The notes: generated from the sequence alone by a model not told the origin. Shown: positions 1-10,410, numbered from the stretch's first letter. The stretch: 64,000 nt of DNA from Symbiodinium sp. CCMP2592 (GCA_905221615.1 CAJNDT010000513.1:124001-188000); one strand, 5' to 3'. Translations and numbers: made by a program.

Positions 1-1
1 G

Positions 2-3000
2 CCACCCACGGTGCATCAAGAAGCGTTTTTGCTTAATGCACCACCGGTTTCGAATGCTGTGGTAGGCTTTTGTGCTCCATCCGCGGTACATCAAGAAGCG
101 TTTTTGCTTAATGCACCACGGGTTTCGAATGCTGTGGTAGGCTTTTGTGCTCCATCCGCGGTACATCAAGAAGCGTTTTTGCTTAATGCACCACTGGTAG
201 ATGCAGAGAATGAGCGTGCTGTCCCAGAGACGTGCTGCACCGTCGCACGAAACAATCTTCGGTCCATGCCTTATGCTGAAGTCAGGTCAACAGGCCTGGG
301 TATTTCTGATGGAAGGGTGAGGTTCCTTGGTGGTCCGAATCCGAAGTCGAATGCCAGTCAGTCGGAGGACTTGTCTGAATGCTTGTGCTTGAACTCAACG
401 CTGAGCTGCAAAGGCATCGAACCAGGAGGGGTGAGTGTGACTCACCCAGCACTTGACAGTGACTTGCAGCATCAGGACACCCGTGAGAGGTGGGAGAGGT
501 TTCTTGGCAGTGCTAAAATGGGAAGTGTAGTCTTGGGAAAGGGTCAAGATTTGCCGAAAGGTGACAGCAAATCCCTTGATCAGGATTACACAACCAAATG
601 CTACGCAGGACCCTCTAAGTCCACATCCCTTGGGCAGGATAGATCTTACCGTGTAAGGCCGAGTTGTGCACGGGGTCAAGGTTTTCCGAAAGGTTACAGA
701 AAATCCTCATGTTGCAATTTCGTGCCGAGCCGGGCTAATAGATCTTTGCCATCATGTTTTTCAGCTGGGTGTAGTCGTAGTCTCATGCCCAAACTTCGGA
801 AGATAGTGGGACCCGTTGAAGACAGTGTGCCAGTGTCTAGAACGCCTAGAGAGCCGCGCGAACGCAGACGTCACCGGTTGATCTACGCTTACACTGAAGC
901 CCACCGCCTATCGGAGGGCATGCCCACTAACTGGCAGGAGATTCCACCTCTGATTGCAAACCAGCCACTTCCAGAGGACAGCTTCTCTGTCATACCGGCG
1001 GCACTATGGGTGTTCAGGGACCGGGATTGGCAAGAGGATCCGGAGCTTGAATATTTTGATGACCAGGACCGCACACATCCCTTGGCGAGGGTGTTGCAAG
1101 GAAGCATGACCATCCTACCAGCTGTAGGGGACATCATTGCAATGTTTGAGTTTCTTGAGTATGCCACGGGTGTGAGGTGGTTTATGGTTCTTCGGAGAGT
1201 TTCGGTAGGCACTGATGGACCTCCTCATGCAAGAGATGATGATGAATTGAGGGATCTCAACAGAGACTCCGAAGGGGATGACGATGAGGAAGGACCCGGG
1301 GATCCAGGCCCTAGACATCCTCCGCTTGGTGTTCGACCAGTCAGAATGCCACGCCTGGCAGCCCTCCGAGTCCAGAGCCCTGAGTCTCCTTCTGAGGAGG
1401 TTCGGGCTCCACCTACCAGTTCGTCATCCACAACTCCTGCGGCAAACCCATCACAACCTTGGGCATCGCAATGCTTCAGAGGTACTTCGCAATACCCTCG
1501 AGGCTTATCAAATCCTGCCACTGACAGCAATTTGTCCCACACACAGCGTCATAGAAGACCTCGGCTCAACAAGACGGCACCTGCCGCTACGAAGGGCATA
1601 GAGGATCTTCTAGACTCGTTGACCGAACCCATAGGTGTGGTCCATAATGTCGACGGGGCGGAAGTGAGACAGAATGTTGAAAGATGGAGGGCAGCAGTGC
1701 TTAAGGAACTGGAGAGCCTTACTCGTCTCGGTGCCATCAAACGGCATAAGGGTAGAGCGGCCCGTAGGTATCTTGAGCGCACAAACGTGCGGCCGATTCC
1801 CTCAAAAGTGGTGTGGACAATTAAACCGCCTGAAGCTGGTAGCAATGCTTTTTACAAAAGAAAAGCTCGAATTGTAGCGTGCGGCAATTACGAGGCTGCT
1901 ACTGATGAACAGCTGTTTGCTTCAGGTACGACGGTAGAAGTTCTTAGGTTGAGCCTGACGTCTTGTGCCCAGCGCAGTTGGTCAGCTAGTGCAGCTGACA
2001 TCAGAACAGCCTTCTTGCTGGCACCAGTGCCAACAGGTGTACACCATGCCATTTATCCACCTGCAGTTCTTCAAACTCTTGGCATTACCTCCGAATCGGA
2101 GGTATGGCAAGTCTGTAAAGCACTGTATGGATTTAGAGAGTCCCCAAGGTACTGGTGCAACTTTAGAAACCAAGTCTTGCAATCATTTGAGTTTGCTTAC
2201 CAGGGAAAGACCTACAAACTGCGGCAAGGACGTTTGGAGTCCAACTTGTGGACTGTGTATTGCAAGGATCAGCCTGAGTCCTCCTTAGAGGGCTATGTAT
2301 TGGTGTACGTGGACGATCTGTTATTCATGGCACCCGAATCCTTAGCAACAGCTCTCCATAAGGCCCTTTCAGAAATGTGGGAAATTTCTAATCTGGAATT
2401 TGCAACAAAAGAGCCTTTGAGATTCTTAGGAGTTGAAATAGGTACTTGCGAGGGAGGTTTCTGGTTAAGTCAATCTTCGTATATAGACGAACTTTTGCGA
2501 GCCCACCAAATTCCTTCCAGCAAAAGAGCCAAAATCCCGGCGCCGCGGGAATGGCTGAACGTCGATCCAGATGATCAACAAGAGAATCCCACTACGGCCG
2601 ATGTGAGATTGGCACAGAGGCATGTTGGAGAACTGTTATGGCTTTCGCAGAGGGCAAGGCCTGACCTTCAGTTCACTGTTGCCATCGCTGCAAGTCTTGC
2701 ATTGCACCAGCCGAAACGGGTAGCTGCAATAGCTATGCGTACTCTGGCGTATCTCCAAGCCACGCGTCATTATCGACTTCGTTGTGTGCCCACCACCGAC
2801 AACGGCTTGGATCTGGTCGCGTTCAGCGATGCAAGTTTTGCGCCAACTGGTGCGAGAAGTCACGGATGCGCCGCTGTCTTCTTCAATGACGTAGCAATCT
2901 GTTGGAGGAGCTCGCGTCAACCTTTCACAACTTTGTCCACGGCGGAATCAGAGTTAGTTGCAGCGTCGGAGGCCGCACTCATGCTGATTTCCACGCAAGC

Positions 3001-4162
3001 CCTGTTGACTGATGTGCTTCCAGATCAAGAGGCATGTCTTTCTTTACGGGTGGACAACAAAGCAGCAGTATCCATTTCCTCGGAGGGAATGGGGTCGTGG
3101 CGTACTCGCCACTTGAAAATCCGATATCAGTGGCTGCGCGAGAGGTTCGCAGATGGGTCGGTTGGCATAACTTTCGTGCCAGGAGCTCAACAAAGGGCTG
3201 ACATTGGCACCAAGCCGCTGCCAGGGGACCGCCTAAGGGAGCTGATGATCCAATGGGGCTTTATCGGGCCTGAAGATGAACCCGAAGGCGAGGATCCGGA
3301 CCCAGAGCCTCCTAGGGACTTGACCGTGCAGCTGAAAGCTATAACTGCATGGATGTGTGCTTTGACAGCAGCTTCCAGTTTAGTTGTGGCTGATAGCGCG
3401 AAGTTGGAGGATGAAAACATGTGTCCAGTTGTATGGGAACCGTCACAAGAGTCCATGAAGGTTGACTATTCCCTTGAGCTGTATACTTGTGTTTTCCTTG
3501 TTATTGTGGGTTGGGAGTTGGTTAGGAGGTTCATAGGCTTTGGGTGCAGATGGGGTTTTAGGAGCGTGCAAGCTCGCTCGCGCCATGCGAGGCTTGAGCA
3601 AGCAGTTGCCCGTGAGCTCCAAGCTCACTTCAGAACCTCCTCTGGAGCACCGCCTCCGCCTCCGGCCGCAGCCTCAACCGTGACCTTTGCTTCACATGGT
3701 GAGGGTCCGCCATCATCTTCCGGGCTACCTAGCCCGCCCACCGTGCCACAAGGAGCTATCCATGCTCCTGCAACCTCTGTGCATTGGCACTTTACTCAAG
3801 TGCCTCCGCCACCTGCAATGCCACCTGCTGTTCCAGTTCCACCTCCACCGCAAGCCAGTCATCGCACAACTTCCGCGCCACCCGTGCAGCGCCAGGGTAT
3901 TAGGACTAGGGTGACTAGAGCGGTTTCAAGGGAGCTTCAGAGGCAGGCCCAGGGACTTCAAGGAACTCGTAGAGTGGATGCAAGTACACAGACCCATGTT
4001 CATGCTGAGTTTGGTGTGTCTATGGAAGACGACTTGCTTTCTACTCGTAGAGGTCAGGCAGTCCACTTCTACAGAGGGTGCCCTTATCTGACGCATTCTA
4101 CTACTATTGATACTCGTAACTTTTGCACTTGGTGTGCAGACCGACGTCAGAGATGGGGCTAA
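2..4162 (+). CDS. Copia-like retrotransposon Pol polyprotein (RT-RNase H), 5' partial
   Basis: The frame is open at the left window edge and ends at TAA 4160-4162; residue numbers count from the GTG codon at 11. Seen: the Copia RT series, with a K-A-R-I-V region near residue 618, an A-D-I-R-T-A-F block near 662-668, L-Y-G-F near 705-708 and the catalytic YVDD at 766-769. RNase H follows, with the S-D-A-S block near 940, the S-T-A-E-S-E block near 976-981, V-D-N-K near 1014 and A-D-I-G-T-K-P near 1063. Known for Ty1/Copia: these copy element RNA into DNA in a cytoplasmic particle. Unusual: the first ~550 residues show three copies of a 25-residue repeat and no integrase or protease motif I can recognise. 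The C-terminus adds a hydrophobic, membrane-like segment near 1157-1175, a Pro-rich stretch, and a final Cys/His-rich motif (H-F-Y-R-G-C ... F-C-T-W-C). No stop or frameshift interrupts the domains, so the copy may be young. Confidence 0.9.
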   Translation, partial: PPTVHQEAFLLNAPPVSNAVVGFCAPSAVHQEAFLLNAPRVSNAVVGFCAPSAVHQEAFLLNAPLVDAENERAVPETCCTVARNNLRSMPYAEVRSTGLGISDGRVRFLGGPNPKSNASQSEDLSECLCLNSTLSCKGIEPGGVSVTHPALDSDLQHQDTRERWERFLGSAKMGSVVLGKGQDLPKGDSKSLDQDYTTKCYAGPSKSTSLGQDRSYRVRPSCARGQGFPKGYRKSSCCNFVPSRANRSLPSCFSAGCSRSLMPKLRKIVGPVEDSVPVSRTPREPRERRRHRLIYAYTEAHRLSEGMPTNWQEIPPLIANQPLPEDSFSVIPAALWVFRDRDWQEDPELEYFDDQDRTHPLARVLQGSMTILPAVGDIIAMFEFLEYATGVRWFMVLRRVSVGTDGPPHARDDDELRDLNRDSEGDDDEEGPGDPGPRHPPLGVRPVRMPRLAALRVQSPESPSEEVRAPPTSSSSTTPAANPSQPWASQCFRGTSQYPRGLSNPATDSNLSHTQRHRRPRLNKTAPAATKGIEDLLDSLTEPIGVVHNVDGAEVRQNVERWRAAVLKELESLTRLGAIKRHKGRAARRYLERTNVRPIPSKVVWTIKPPEAGSNAFYKRKARIVACGNYEAATDEQLFASGTTVEVLRLSLTSCAQRSWSASAADIRTAFLLAPVPTGVHHAIYPPAVLQTLGITSESEVWQVCKALYGFRESPRYWCNFRNQVLQSFEFAYQGKTYKLRQGRLESNLWTVYCKDQPESSLEGYVLVYVDDLLFMAPESLATALHKALSEMWEISNLEFATKEPLRFLGVEIGTCEGGFWLSQSSYIDELLRAHQIPSSKRAKIPAPREWLNVDPDDQQENPTTADVRLAQRHVGELLWLSQRARPDLQFTVAIAASLALHQPKRVAAIAMRTLAYLQATRHYRLRCVPTTDNGLDLVAFSDASFAPTGARSHGCAAVFFNDVAICWRSSRQPFTTLSTAESELVAASEAALMLISTQALLTDVLPDQEACLSLRVDNKAAVSISSEGMGSWRTRHLKIRYQWLRERFADGSVGITFVPGAQQRADIGTKPLPGDRLRELMIQWGFIGPEDEPEGEDPDPEPPRDLTVQLKAITAWMCALTAASSLVVADSAKLEDENMCPVVWEPSQESMKVDYSLELYTCVFLVIVGWELVRRFIGFGCRWGFRSVQARSRHARLEQAVARELQAHFRTSSGAPPPPPAAASTVTFASHGEGPPSSSGLPSPPTVPQGAIHAPATSVHWHFTQVPPPPAMPPAVPVPPPPQASHRTTSAPPVQRQGIRTRVTRAVSRELQRQAQGLQGTRRVDASTQTHVHAEFGVSMEDDLLSTRRGQAVHFYRGCPYLTHSTTIDTRNFCTWCADRRQRWG
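14..195 (+). repeat. 75-bp in-frame tandem repeat at the 5' end of the polyprotein
   Basis: Copies start at 14, 89 and 164. The spacing is exactly 75 bp, so each adds 25 residues to the frame. Two copies are complete and the third is cut after about 33 bp. The bases left of copy 1 resemble the end of another unit, so the array probably continues outside the window. Confidence 0.9.
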
Positions 4163-4225
4163 GGCTCTCGAAGACAAAAGTGTCTAATTTGATGAGTCAC
4201 TCCTGACGGAGAACTCAAGGAGGGG

Positions 4226-4541
4226 TGTTGAAGTACAGAAAGCCCAAGCCCCTTCTTCCGTTGCATGTTTTTGCAGTTGTCTGTAGTTTCATGCCTTGAG
4301 TAATGCACTACGATCTGTAGCCTTGGAGGCTCCAGTAGCAGGCCCCTGCGCAAAGGATGACACAACTTTCGTCATCGACTTCAGGTGCGAACGCACAAGT
4401 TGAGAAGTGTACCAAAGTCGCAGAAGGGCAACATGCACACATACACACTAGCACTTGTACAGCAGCAGTGCTAACGACAGTTGCTTCTTTCGCTGTAGTG
4501 TGAAAAGGCACAGGGTTGACTTCGTCCGCGCTGAGGGTTCA
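4226..4541 (+). mobile_element. putative 3' LTR (end uncertain)
   Basis: A purine tract (AAGGAGGGG, 4217-4225) lies about 55 bp after the pol stop and is followed directly by TGTTGAAG. That is the classic arrangement of polypurine tract plus LTR 5' end. Two ends are possible: CAACA at 4429-4433, which pairs with TGTTG and gives a 208-bp LTR, or ...TTCA at 4541, followed by TGGTTCTGAGC, which loosely resembles an initiator-tRNA primer site. The second LTR is not in the window, so neither end can be confirmed. Confidence 0.45.
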
Positions 4542-4622
4542 TGGTTCTGAGCTCCTGTGGATTCCCATCGGGGATCGTCCGATAAACTTGGAACGATACT
4601 TTTCTTCAGGAAGAGACGAGCT

Positions 4623-4733
4623 ATGGCCTCAGCAGGTGACCCTGACAATCCCAATCTTCATGATCTACCTCATGACTTTCAGCAAGCCCTTATGGTCCTT
4701 AATAGTGGGTATTTAGGGTATATTAAAGGGTAG
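4623..4733 (+). pseudogene. truncated gag-like start downstream of the LTR
   Basis: An ATG at 4623 in a good start context (GAGCTATGGCC) opens a 36-codon frame. It begins M-A-S-A-G-D-P-D-N-P-N and continues through H-D-F-Q-Q-A-L. The first ~26 codons look like real protein. After about 4700 the sequence turns into TTTAGGG-like repeat and the frame stops at 4733. Its place after an LTR suggests the gag start of an adjacent or LTR-sharing element copy that was cut off at the repeat desert. The gag identity rests on position only. Confidence 0.4.
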
Positions 4734-4773
4734 TTGGGGGGTCCAGGTGGGGATCTAAGTTCTAGAACCCAAA

Positions 4774-4910
4774 TAGGGCCCCAAAAAAGCACATAAGCAA
4801 AAATTAGGATAGGCACATCCCATATAACCCCCCCCCCTTATAATGGAGCCCAACAAGGTAGGGATATCCCTATAAAATGCTTATGTTTATGTGCATTTTT
4901 GGTCCCTAAC
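4774..4910. mobile_element. MITE family K, copy 1
   Basis: Inverted ends: AAAGCACATAAGCA on the left, TGCTTATGTTTATGTGCA on the right. The centre shares GATATCCC and a C-rich run with the copy at 62238. Confidence 0.7.
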
Positions 4911-5254
4911 CAAACCCATCCTCTTAGGAGCCGAGGCGACCGCAGCATTCTCGAAGCGGTCGAGGATTTTCCGACCGAGGATTTGGTTGTGACCTCTTAA
5001 GGTGCAGTTGATAGGTTTCCATAACAGTTCTGTGCCGGGTAATAGACGGGTATTTTTAAGGTTTGCAGAGGGGATCAGATTGGGCTACATTGTCTCAGGA
5101 GTTTTAGGGAATTAGGTCTCAACGTTTTTATGGATTTAAGCTTTTTGGCCTTTAGGGTTCGGGAGTTTAGGGTTTAGCAATTCGGGATTCTTGGTAAACT
5201 TCGGATTATAGGCTTAGGGTTGATACACTCATGCCAGACCCTCGGGTTCCTTTC

Positions 5255-5360
5255 CCTAAGGGTCCATGTACCTAGATAGTAGATACTTTGGCCTTAAAGT
5301 AGTTCGTATATAGTTACTTTGGGGCCTAAGTATATACTATTTGGGTACATGGACTAAGGG
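5255..5360. mobile_element. MITE family E, copy 1
   Basis: Inverted ends CTAAGGGTCCATGTACC / GGTACATGGACTAAGGG, with GTAGATACTTTGGCC and its inverse inside. Confidence 0.75.
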
Positions 5361-5946
5361 TTTGCTACGGGCTCCATATAGGTTTATAGGGGTTAGGGGT
5401 ATAGGATCTAGGGTTGAGGATCTAGGGGTCTAGGGTCTAGGCTAGGGGTTTAGGGCTTCTATAGCTTTAAAATGCAACAGGGTTTATACTGATAAACCCT
5501 AAGAGTCCATGGACTATTGCAGTATGTACTTTGCTATGTAGAGACGCTTTGCTGGTCAAAGTACAGCTACACGGTACGAAAGTCTTGCCAACGGTGGACC
5601 TCAGGGTTTAGAGCCTAAAGTTTTGAGTTTAAGAGTTTCGTCTTTAGGGACTTTCTTCCAGGGTGGCTGGCTGCCGGTTGTCCAGAACCCCAGAACGCTA
5701 ACAGCTGAAGAAAGACGCCCCGCTCCTGGGGGCCCTGCTTTCCGGAAAGATCACCGGTGGAGAGCCATCGACCTGAATCGACGACTCTGACGCCCTAAAC
5801 GTAGAACCCTGAACCCCTTAACCAAAGCATAAGCGGCCCTTCCCGTAATGACTGAACCTTTCTGTCTGTTAAGCTCCTCCCCCTGCAACTCCACCAGCTT
5901 GCCAGCAATCCTCGCAGGCAAAATTGTCGACATGTAGTGCAATAAC

Positions 5947-6139
5947 CATAGGCCCCATAGTAGTTCCTTTTGGGGGTTCATATGGGTGGTTGTCAAAATT
6001 AGGGTCCCTTTTGGGTCCTTATTATAGTACGGCACCTAATATTTAGGGTTCCCAAAAAGGGACCATAATTTGGACAAGCACCCATATGTAGAATCCTATA
6101 AGGTAATCTCCAACAGGAACTGCTATGGGGCCTGAGGGT
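5947..6139. mobile_element. MITE family B, copy 1, interrupted by family C
   Basis: Left half GGCCCCATAGTAGTTCC (5951 onward) and right half GGAACTGCTATGGGGCC (to about 6132) are the two ends of one B element. A complete C element lies between them at 5983-6084. Confidence 0.8.
5983..6084. mobile_element. MITE family C, copy 1, nested in family B
   Basis: Ends TGGGTGGTTGTCAAAATT / AATTTGGACAAGCACCCA. TA flanks both sides (5981-5982 and 6085-6086), consistent with a 2-bp target duplication inside the B element. Confidence 0.85.
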
Positions 6140-6833
6140 AAGCTCTGAAAGCACCCACGTCTGACCATGTACGCCGTCTGCTTGAAATTCGGTCACCAGG
6201 ACTATGCAAGCACGGCCTCCGATTACTTCCGGAGGGAGGTTGTGGTTTCTCTTAGGGTTTATGGCTCAGGGCCATGGTGTAGGGCTCAGTAGGAGGGCGG
6301 TTCGGAGAAAAGACAGGAAACAATGTCTTCAACGAAGTCCACCTTTGACTTCAGCGGGTCGTATCGAGGAAGGTTGGGGGTTACGGGCTGAGGGCAAGAG
6401 TTTACTCGTATACGCTGCAGGTCTTTTGCGAGGAAGCTTTACGAATGACTAGGAAGCATTGTCATTACCCAGTTCGACTCAAACAAGAACGGTGGGGTTA
6501 AACCATGTCAGAAAACCGAACCCTGATTCCCTAAACCCATGAACAACGGAACCATCATAGGGGCAAAGCGGGTCTGAATAACTTTGCACCCTACACCCTA
6601 AACTGTCGAGTCCTTCGACACCAAGCCCTTGGACCACTGAACCCGGAACCCTACAGCCTAAAATCCTCAAAACCAGACCCTGGCAAGTGGGCTTCAGGTT
6701 CTGCAATCTTGACGCAAATAATTTGATACCAGGGGTCTAAATATTACGGAATGGTGTGCCGGTCAAGCCCATGTGTAACTGCACTACGGCGAGTTCCAAT
6801 GATTCAGGCTCGCATGCTACAGCTCTGCAGGAT

Positions 6834-6922
6834 CCTCCTTAATTAAGAACTTTACCCTAAATTATAATAGGATCCTCAATATGATTTAAGGAATATTCTT
6901 TAATTACGGGATATTGGAGTCT
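6834..6922. mobile_element. MITE family G, copy 1 (left end degenerate)
   Basis: Shares the AT-rich core TTAATTAAG ... ATATGATTTAAGGAATATT and the right end GGGATATTGGAGTCTC with the copy at 7965. Confidence 0.55.
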
Positions 6923-7048
6923 CTGGGGCTGTCAGGGCGCTCAACCCTATCCTAACCATGCAGGCCACCAGAGCAAAAAGGCTGCCAATGCCAAGGATTC
7001 TTTTCCGAGCAAACCCTAACCTTCCATGTATCGAGAAGGCATATACTT

Positions 7049-7142
7049 CCCCGTAGGCTCCATAGTAGTTCCTTTTTGGGATTACTTTATAGGATTCTAA
7101 ACACGAACCCCCAAAAGGAACTACAATGGAGCCTATGGGTAG
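7049..7142. mobile_element. MITE family B, copy 2
   Basis: Ends CGTAGGCTCCATAGTAGTTC / GAACTACAATGGAGCCTATG. The core is ATTACTTTATAGGATTCT. Confidence 0.8.
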
Positions 7143-7460
7143 GGTCGAGGACACCTGAGGTTCCAGAAGGGAGTGCCGAGGTTCTCTAGGCGTGTAATAG
7201 AACACTTATAGAGCCCTGACATCTAAGACATTTACAGGTGGGTAGTTATAAGGTGGGTAGTTTCCCATAAGCCTCCCATACCACTCCTATAAGATAAAGG
7301 GGGTCTTGTGGGAGTACTATGGAAGAGGAACTACCTGTAAGGGGCTTCTACTGAAAGAAAAAACCCTAAACCCTAAACCCAAACCGGTTTGAAAGAAGCC
7401 CTCTCGGAGTCTTCTGGGAAGCCTCGAGAGGCCTGTTGGGAAACCTACAGACGCCTCATA

Positions 7461-7573
7461 TGGGAGTTTCCGAAAATGGGGGATCCAAATGTAGTATCAT
7501 GAATAGTAGGACCCTTATCAGACTTATCATAAGGACCCCAAAATGAGGTACCCCGAATTTCCGGAAACAACCA
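7461..7573. mobile_element. MITE family D, copy 1
   Basis: Ends TGGGAGTTTCCGAAAAT / TTTCCGGAAACAACCA with TA on both sides. The centre carries GATCC and ATTATAAGGACCCC-like words. Confidence 0.65.
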
Positions 7574-7806
7574 TATAGAAAGAAAGGTGCAAGGGAACCC
7601 TTTATAGAACAAACCCTTATAGAATCCCTGTATATGCCTCATGTAAGACCGTTCTAGAACCCTTTATACAACCCTTCTGAGAGCAGTATCCTTCAAGAAC
7701 TCTTCTTTAGAAGATTGTAATTTAGAGGCCTTAATAATCAGATAGGGTTTGGGGCACATTATTCTCTAATCATAGTAAGGAAGCCCCAAAAATAGTATAG
7801 GCACCT

Positions 7807-7868
7807 ACCCATAGGCCCCATAGTAGTTCCTGTATGAAGCCCAAAAAGCTACTACCATGGGGCCTACG
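7807..7868. mobile_element. MITE family B, copy 3 (internally deleted)
   Basis: Ends ATAGGCCCCATAGTAGTTCC / AGCTACTACCATGGGGCCTA are only about 20 bp apart. Confidence 0.6.
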
Positions 7869-7964
7869 TTCTAGAGTAGAGCCCTTAAAGCAGGACCCAA
7901 GGCCCGAGTTACCGGGCAGTCAAGGTGGTTGCCACACCAATCTCAGCCAAAGCGCAGGGTCAGC

Positions 7965-8102
7965 GACTCCAATATCCCTTAATTAAGGAATATACCTTAA
8001 AATAGAATAGGATCCTTAATATGATTTAAGGACTATAAAAAATAGAATAGGATCCTTAATATGATTTAAGGACTATTCCTTAATGAAGGGATATTGGAGT
8101 CT
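7965..8102. mobile_element. MITE family G, copy 2 with internal duplication
   Basis: Ends GACTCCAATATCCCTTAAT / AAGGGATATTGGAGTC. The core AATAGAATAGGATCCTTAAT...GATTTAAGGACTAT is present twice in tandem. Confidence 0.75.
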
Positions 8103-8139
8103 CTGGGGGGTGAGTGCATAGGGCTTCCGGAGGTGGGGG

Positions 8140-8255
8140 TTTGAGGGGTCGAGGAGTTGAGGGCTTGAGGGTTTAGGGATTAGGGGTTTAGGGTTTAGGG
8201 GTTTAGGGGTTGAGGGTTTTGGACTTGGAGAACTAGGGTTTAGGGTTTAGGGGGT
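8140..8255 (+). repeat. TTTAGGG-orientation telomere-like tract
   Basis: A degenerate run of GGTTTAGGG/GGGTTGAGGG words. It is followed at once (8250-8300) by CCC-type words in the opposite orientation. Confidence 0.8.
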
Positions 8256-8832
8256 CCTGAAAGCCCCAAGCCCTCACCTCCAACGCCACACACTGAATCC
8301 CGATAACCCTGACTGACACCCTAGAACGCAAAGTCCCAGCACCCTGGAGCCCGAAAAGTCACACCACAACCTCAGGAATCGCACATACAAAACCTTTCAA
8401 GTCCGCATCAAACTCACCAAACCCTGTAACCGCTGAAAAAACCCTAACGAGCTGTAATAACCCTTCCAACGACCCTACGAGACCATACCTCACCCCTCCT
8501 ACAATGCTCATGCCTCACACTGAGGCACAAGCCAAGCTGATCAGCGTGGAGAGCACGAAACAAACGATGACCTGCTAGGCTAAGTGGCTTAAGGTTGAGA
8601 TGGGATCAGGGCTTACAGGCGCGTGCTTTTCTTTCCGAAATAAACAGCAGGTATCCCCAATAAGCTACTTTTTTAAGGTTTCGGGGGTCAGGGTCTTAGG
8701 GTGCTAGGGTTGGCCTTCTCTCCTGGAACCAGCCCCTATCGCACACCTGTAACCCTAAGGCCTAAACCCTGAAATCCTAAACCATGCTAGTCTCCCTATG
8801 ACCATGTTAGTCCTCCCATGGGGGTGTAGGGA

Positions 8833-8851
8833 CACACACACACACACACAC
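8833..8851. repeat. (CA)n microsatellite
   Basis: A short perfect ACACAC run. Confidence 0.9.
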
Positions 8852-9139
8852 CAACACTACCGACCCAGGCTCGTCCTTTGTTCCCAATCCCCCCCAGCTT
8901 AGGTCATGACCCCGAAGCTCCTTCATGTAAAAGCCAGGAGCTTGAGCGCTGAGGGTTTAAGGATTCTGGGGCTTAAGGCTTATAAGGCGTTCGGGTCTGA
9001 GGGGTGTTGCCCTTTCTGGTTGAGGATTTCTACCTGAGTCGTTAGCAGGCCCTTTCGGTCTTGCTGAAATACTGGGTCAACACCCTCCTCGCTCTCCTAT
9101 TCAGCCTGCAAAGCTTTATGGCACTTTATGGCGCCCTTC

Positions 9140-9420
9140 CTACCAGAACCCTGAACTCTATACCCCAAACCCTCAAGCCCTACACTCCTAAACCCTAAAG
9201 CCCTAAACACTAAAAGCTTAACACCTAAACCTTAAACCCTCAACCCGAAACCTTAACCCCTTCACAGCTAAACCCTAAACCTCTTAACCCCAAACCCCCT
9301 ATTGCCCTAAAGCACCCCTACAACCCTACAACCCCTAAACCCCAGACCCAATACCTCTACGCGCCAAACCTCTGAACCCTCACTCCGTCCCATCCCTTAA
9401 GGACGAAATGAACCCTAAAA
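9140..9420 (-). repeat. CCCTAAA-orientation degenerate telomere-like tract
   Basis: About 280 bp dominated by CCCTAAA, CCCTAAAG, CCTTAAAC and CCCAAACC words, too degenerate to be an active telomere. Confidence 0.8.
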
Positions 9421-9520
9421 GGGTTTAAGGTTCATACACCATATAGGGATTCATAGTATATGGGTATAGGGCCCCTACTTTTAAGGGTCATTTGGTACTG
9501 CAGGTCCCTCAACCCTACTG

Positions 9521-9611
9521 TGATGATACAAATCCTGCATTACCCCAAAAAAAGGAATATACCATAACTCCCATAGTCTAGGGCCTTTAAGGTCATGCAG
9601 GATGTATCATC
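9521..9611. mobile_element. MITE family N
   Basis: Inverted ends TGATGATACAAATCCTGCAT / ATGCAGGATGTATCATCA. A single copy was seen. Confidence 0.6.
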
Positions 9612-9748
9612 AAACCCAGGACTGCAACCGAGGTGCATAAAGCTTGTACCGCTCGAGGAAGTCCGACCTTACAGTCTCTTGCTGCCAGGGCTTGCTGAAG
9701 ACTACGGGGGGTCTGGCAAAATAGGTTGGGGTTTAGGGGTTTAGGGTT

Positions 9749-9870
9749 TGGGGCTTCAGGGCTTTAGGGATTAAGGATAACTCCGGTTTAGAGTTTAGGG
9801 CTTCAGGGCTTTAGGGAGTAGGGATAAAGGATAACTCGGGTTCAGAGTTTAGAACTTGGGATTTAGGATA
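9749..9870 (+). repeat. tandem duplication of a TRS-rich unit
   Basis: Two diverged copies of a unit of about 57-60 bp containing GGCTTCAGGGCTTTAGGGA, AGGATAACTC and GTTTAGAGTTTAG. Confidence 0.6.
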
Positions 9871-9959
9871 TTAGGGGATTGCAAGCTTAGGGAATTGGGG
9901 TTTTCGGAGTTGGCGCTGAGAGGTTCAAGCTTTCCGAGTCTAATATAGGGTCTTTTATA

Positions 9960-10040
9960 GTTAGAATAGGGTTTCGTGGCCCAATAGACTATAACTATAA
10001 TAAGGGGCCGTGCAATTAGGCAATTATTTAGGCCCCCACA
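9960..10040. repeat. family U repeat
   Basis: Carries the recurring words ACTATAACTATAAT and GCAATTATTTAGGCCCC, shared with 21.26, 25.6 and 51.57 kb. Confidence 0.4.
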
Positions 10041-10227
10041 TTAGAGTTTCCGTGCTGTGGGGTTTAAGGTTCAGGGGCAGAGACCGAAGCCCAACAAACA
10101 ACGCTCCGGGCCCTTGAATGCTATGTCACACAGGGGTGTTACTTGTTTTGTGTTTTACAGGGTCTTGGGTGTCCATAGACGCTTGAGGCAAAACGGGTTA
10201 CTGATAATTAGTCATCATCCAGAAGTC

Positions 10228-10255
10228 TATACCCTAAACCCTAAACCCTAAACCG
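10228..10255 (-). repeat. short CCCTAAA array
   Basis: Three perfect CCCTAAA units, ending CCCTAAACC|G. Confidence 0.9.
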
Positions 10256-10410
10256 GAGCGGCGAGCGAAGTCAGAGTGAAGCCTGAGTGCCGCATCGTTT
10301 GTCTGAGAATGGCTGGGCCCCTCACCAGAACCCGGCGAAGAAGCGGACGAGAAAGCTCCTGGTGACAAAGGCCCTATATGGTTGTGTAGCAGGTATTCAG
10401 CTCAACTATA

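Larger units (their letters stand above)
4734..10410. other. gene-free TRS/MITE desert
   Basis: I see no convincing coding sequence. The stretch holds degenerate TTTAGGG tracts (5.05-5.64, 8.14-8.25, 9.72-9.90 kb), CCCTAAA tracts (6.52-6.68, 7.36-7.39, 9.14-9.42, 10.23-10.25 kb) and the MITE copies listed separately. A 34-codon Arg-rich open stretch directly after the TRS at 10256 (to about 10365) is too short to call. Confidence 0.7.
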
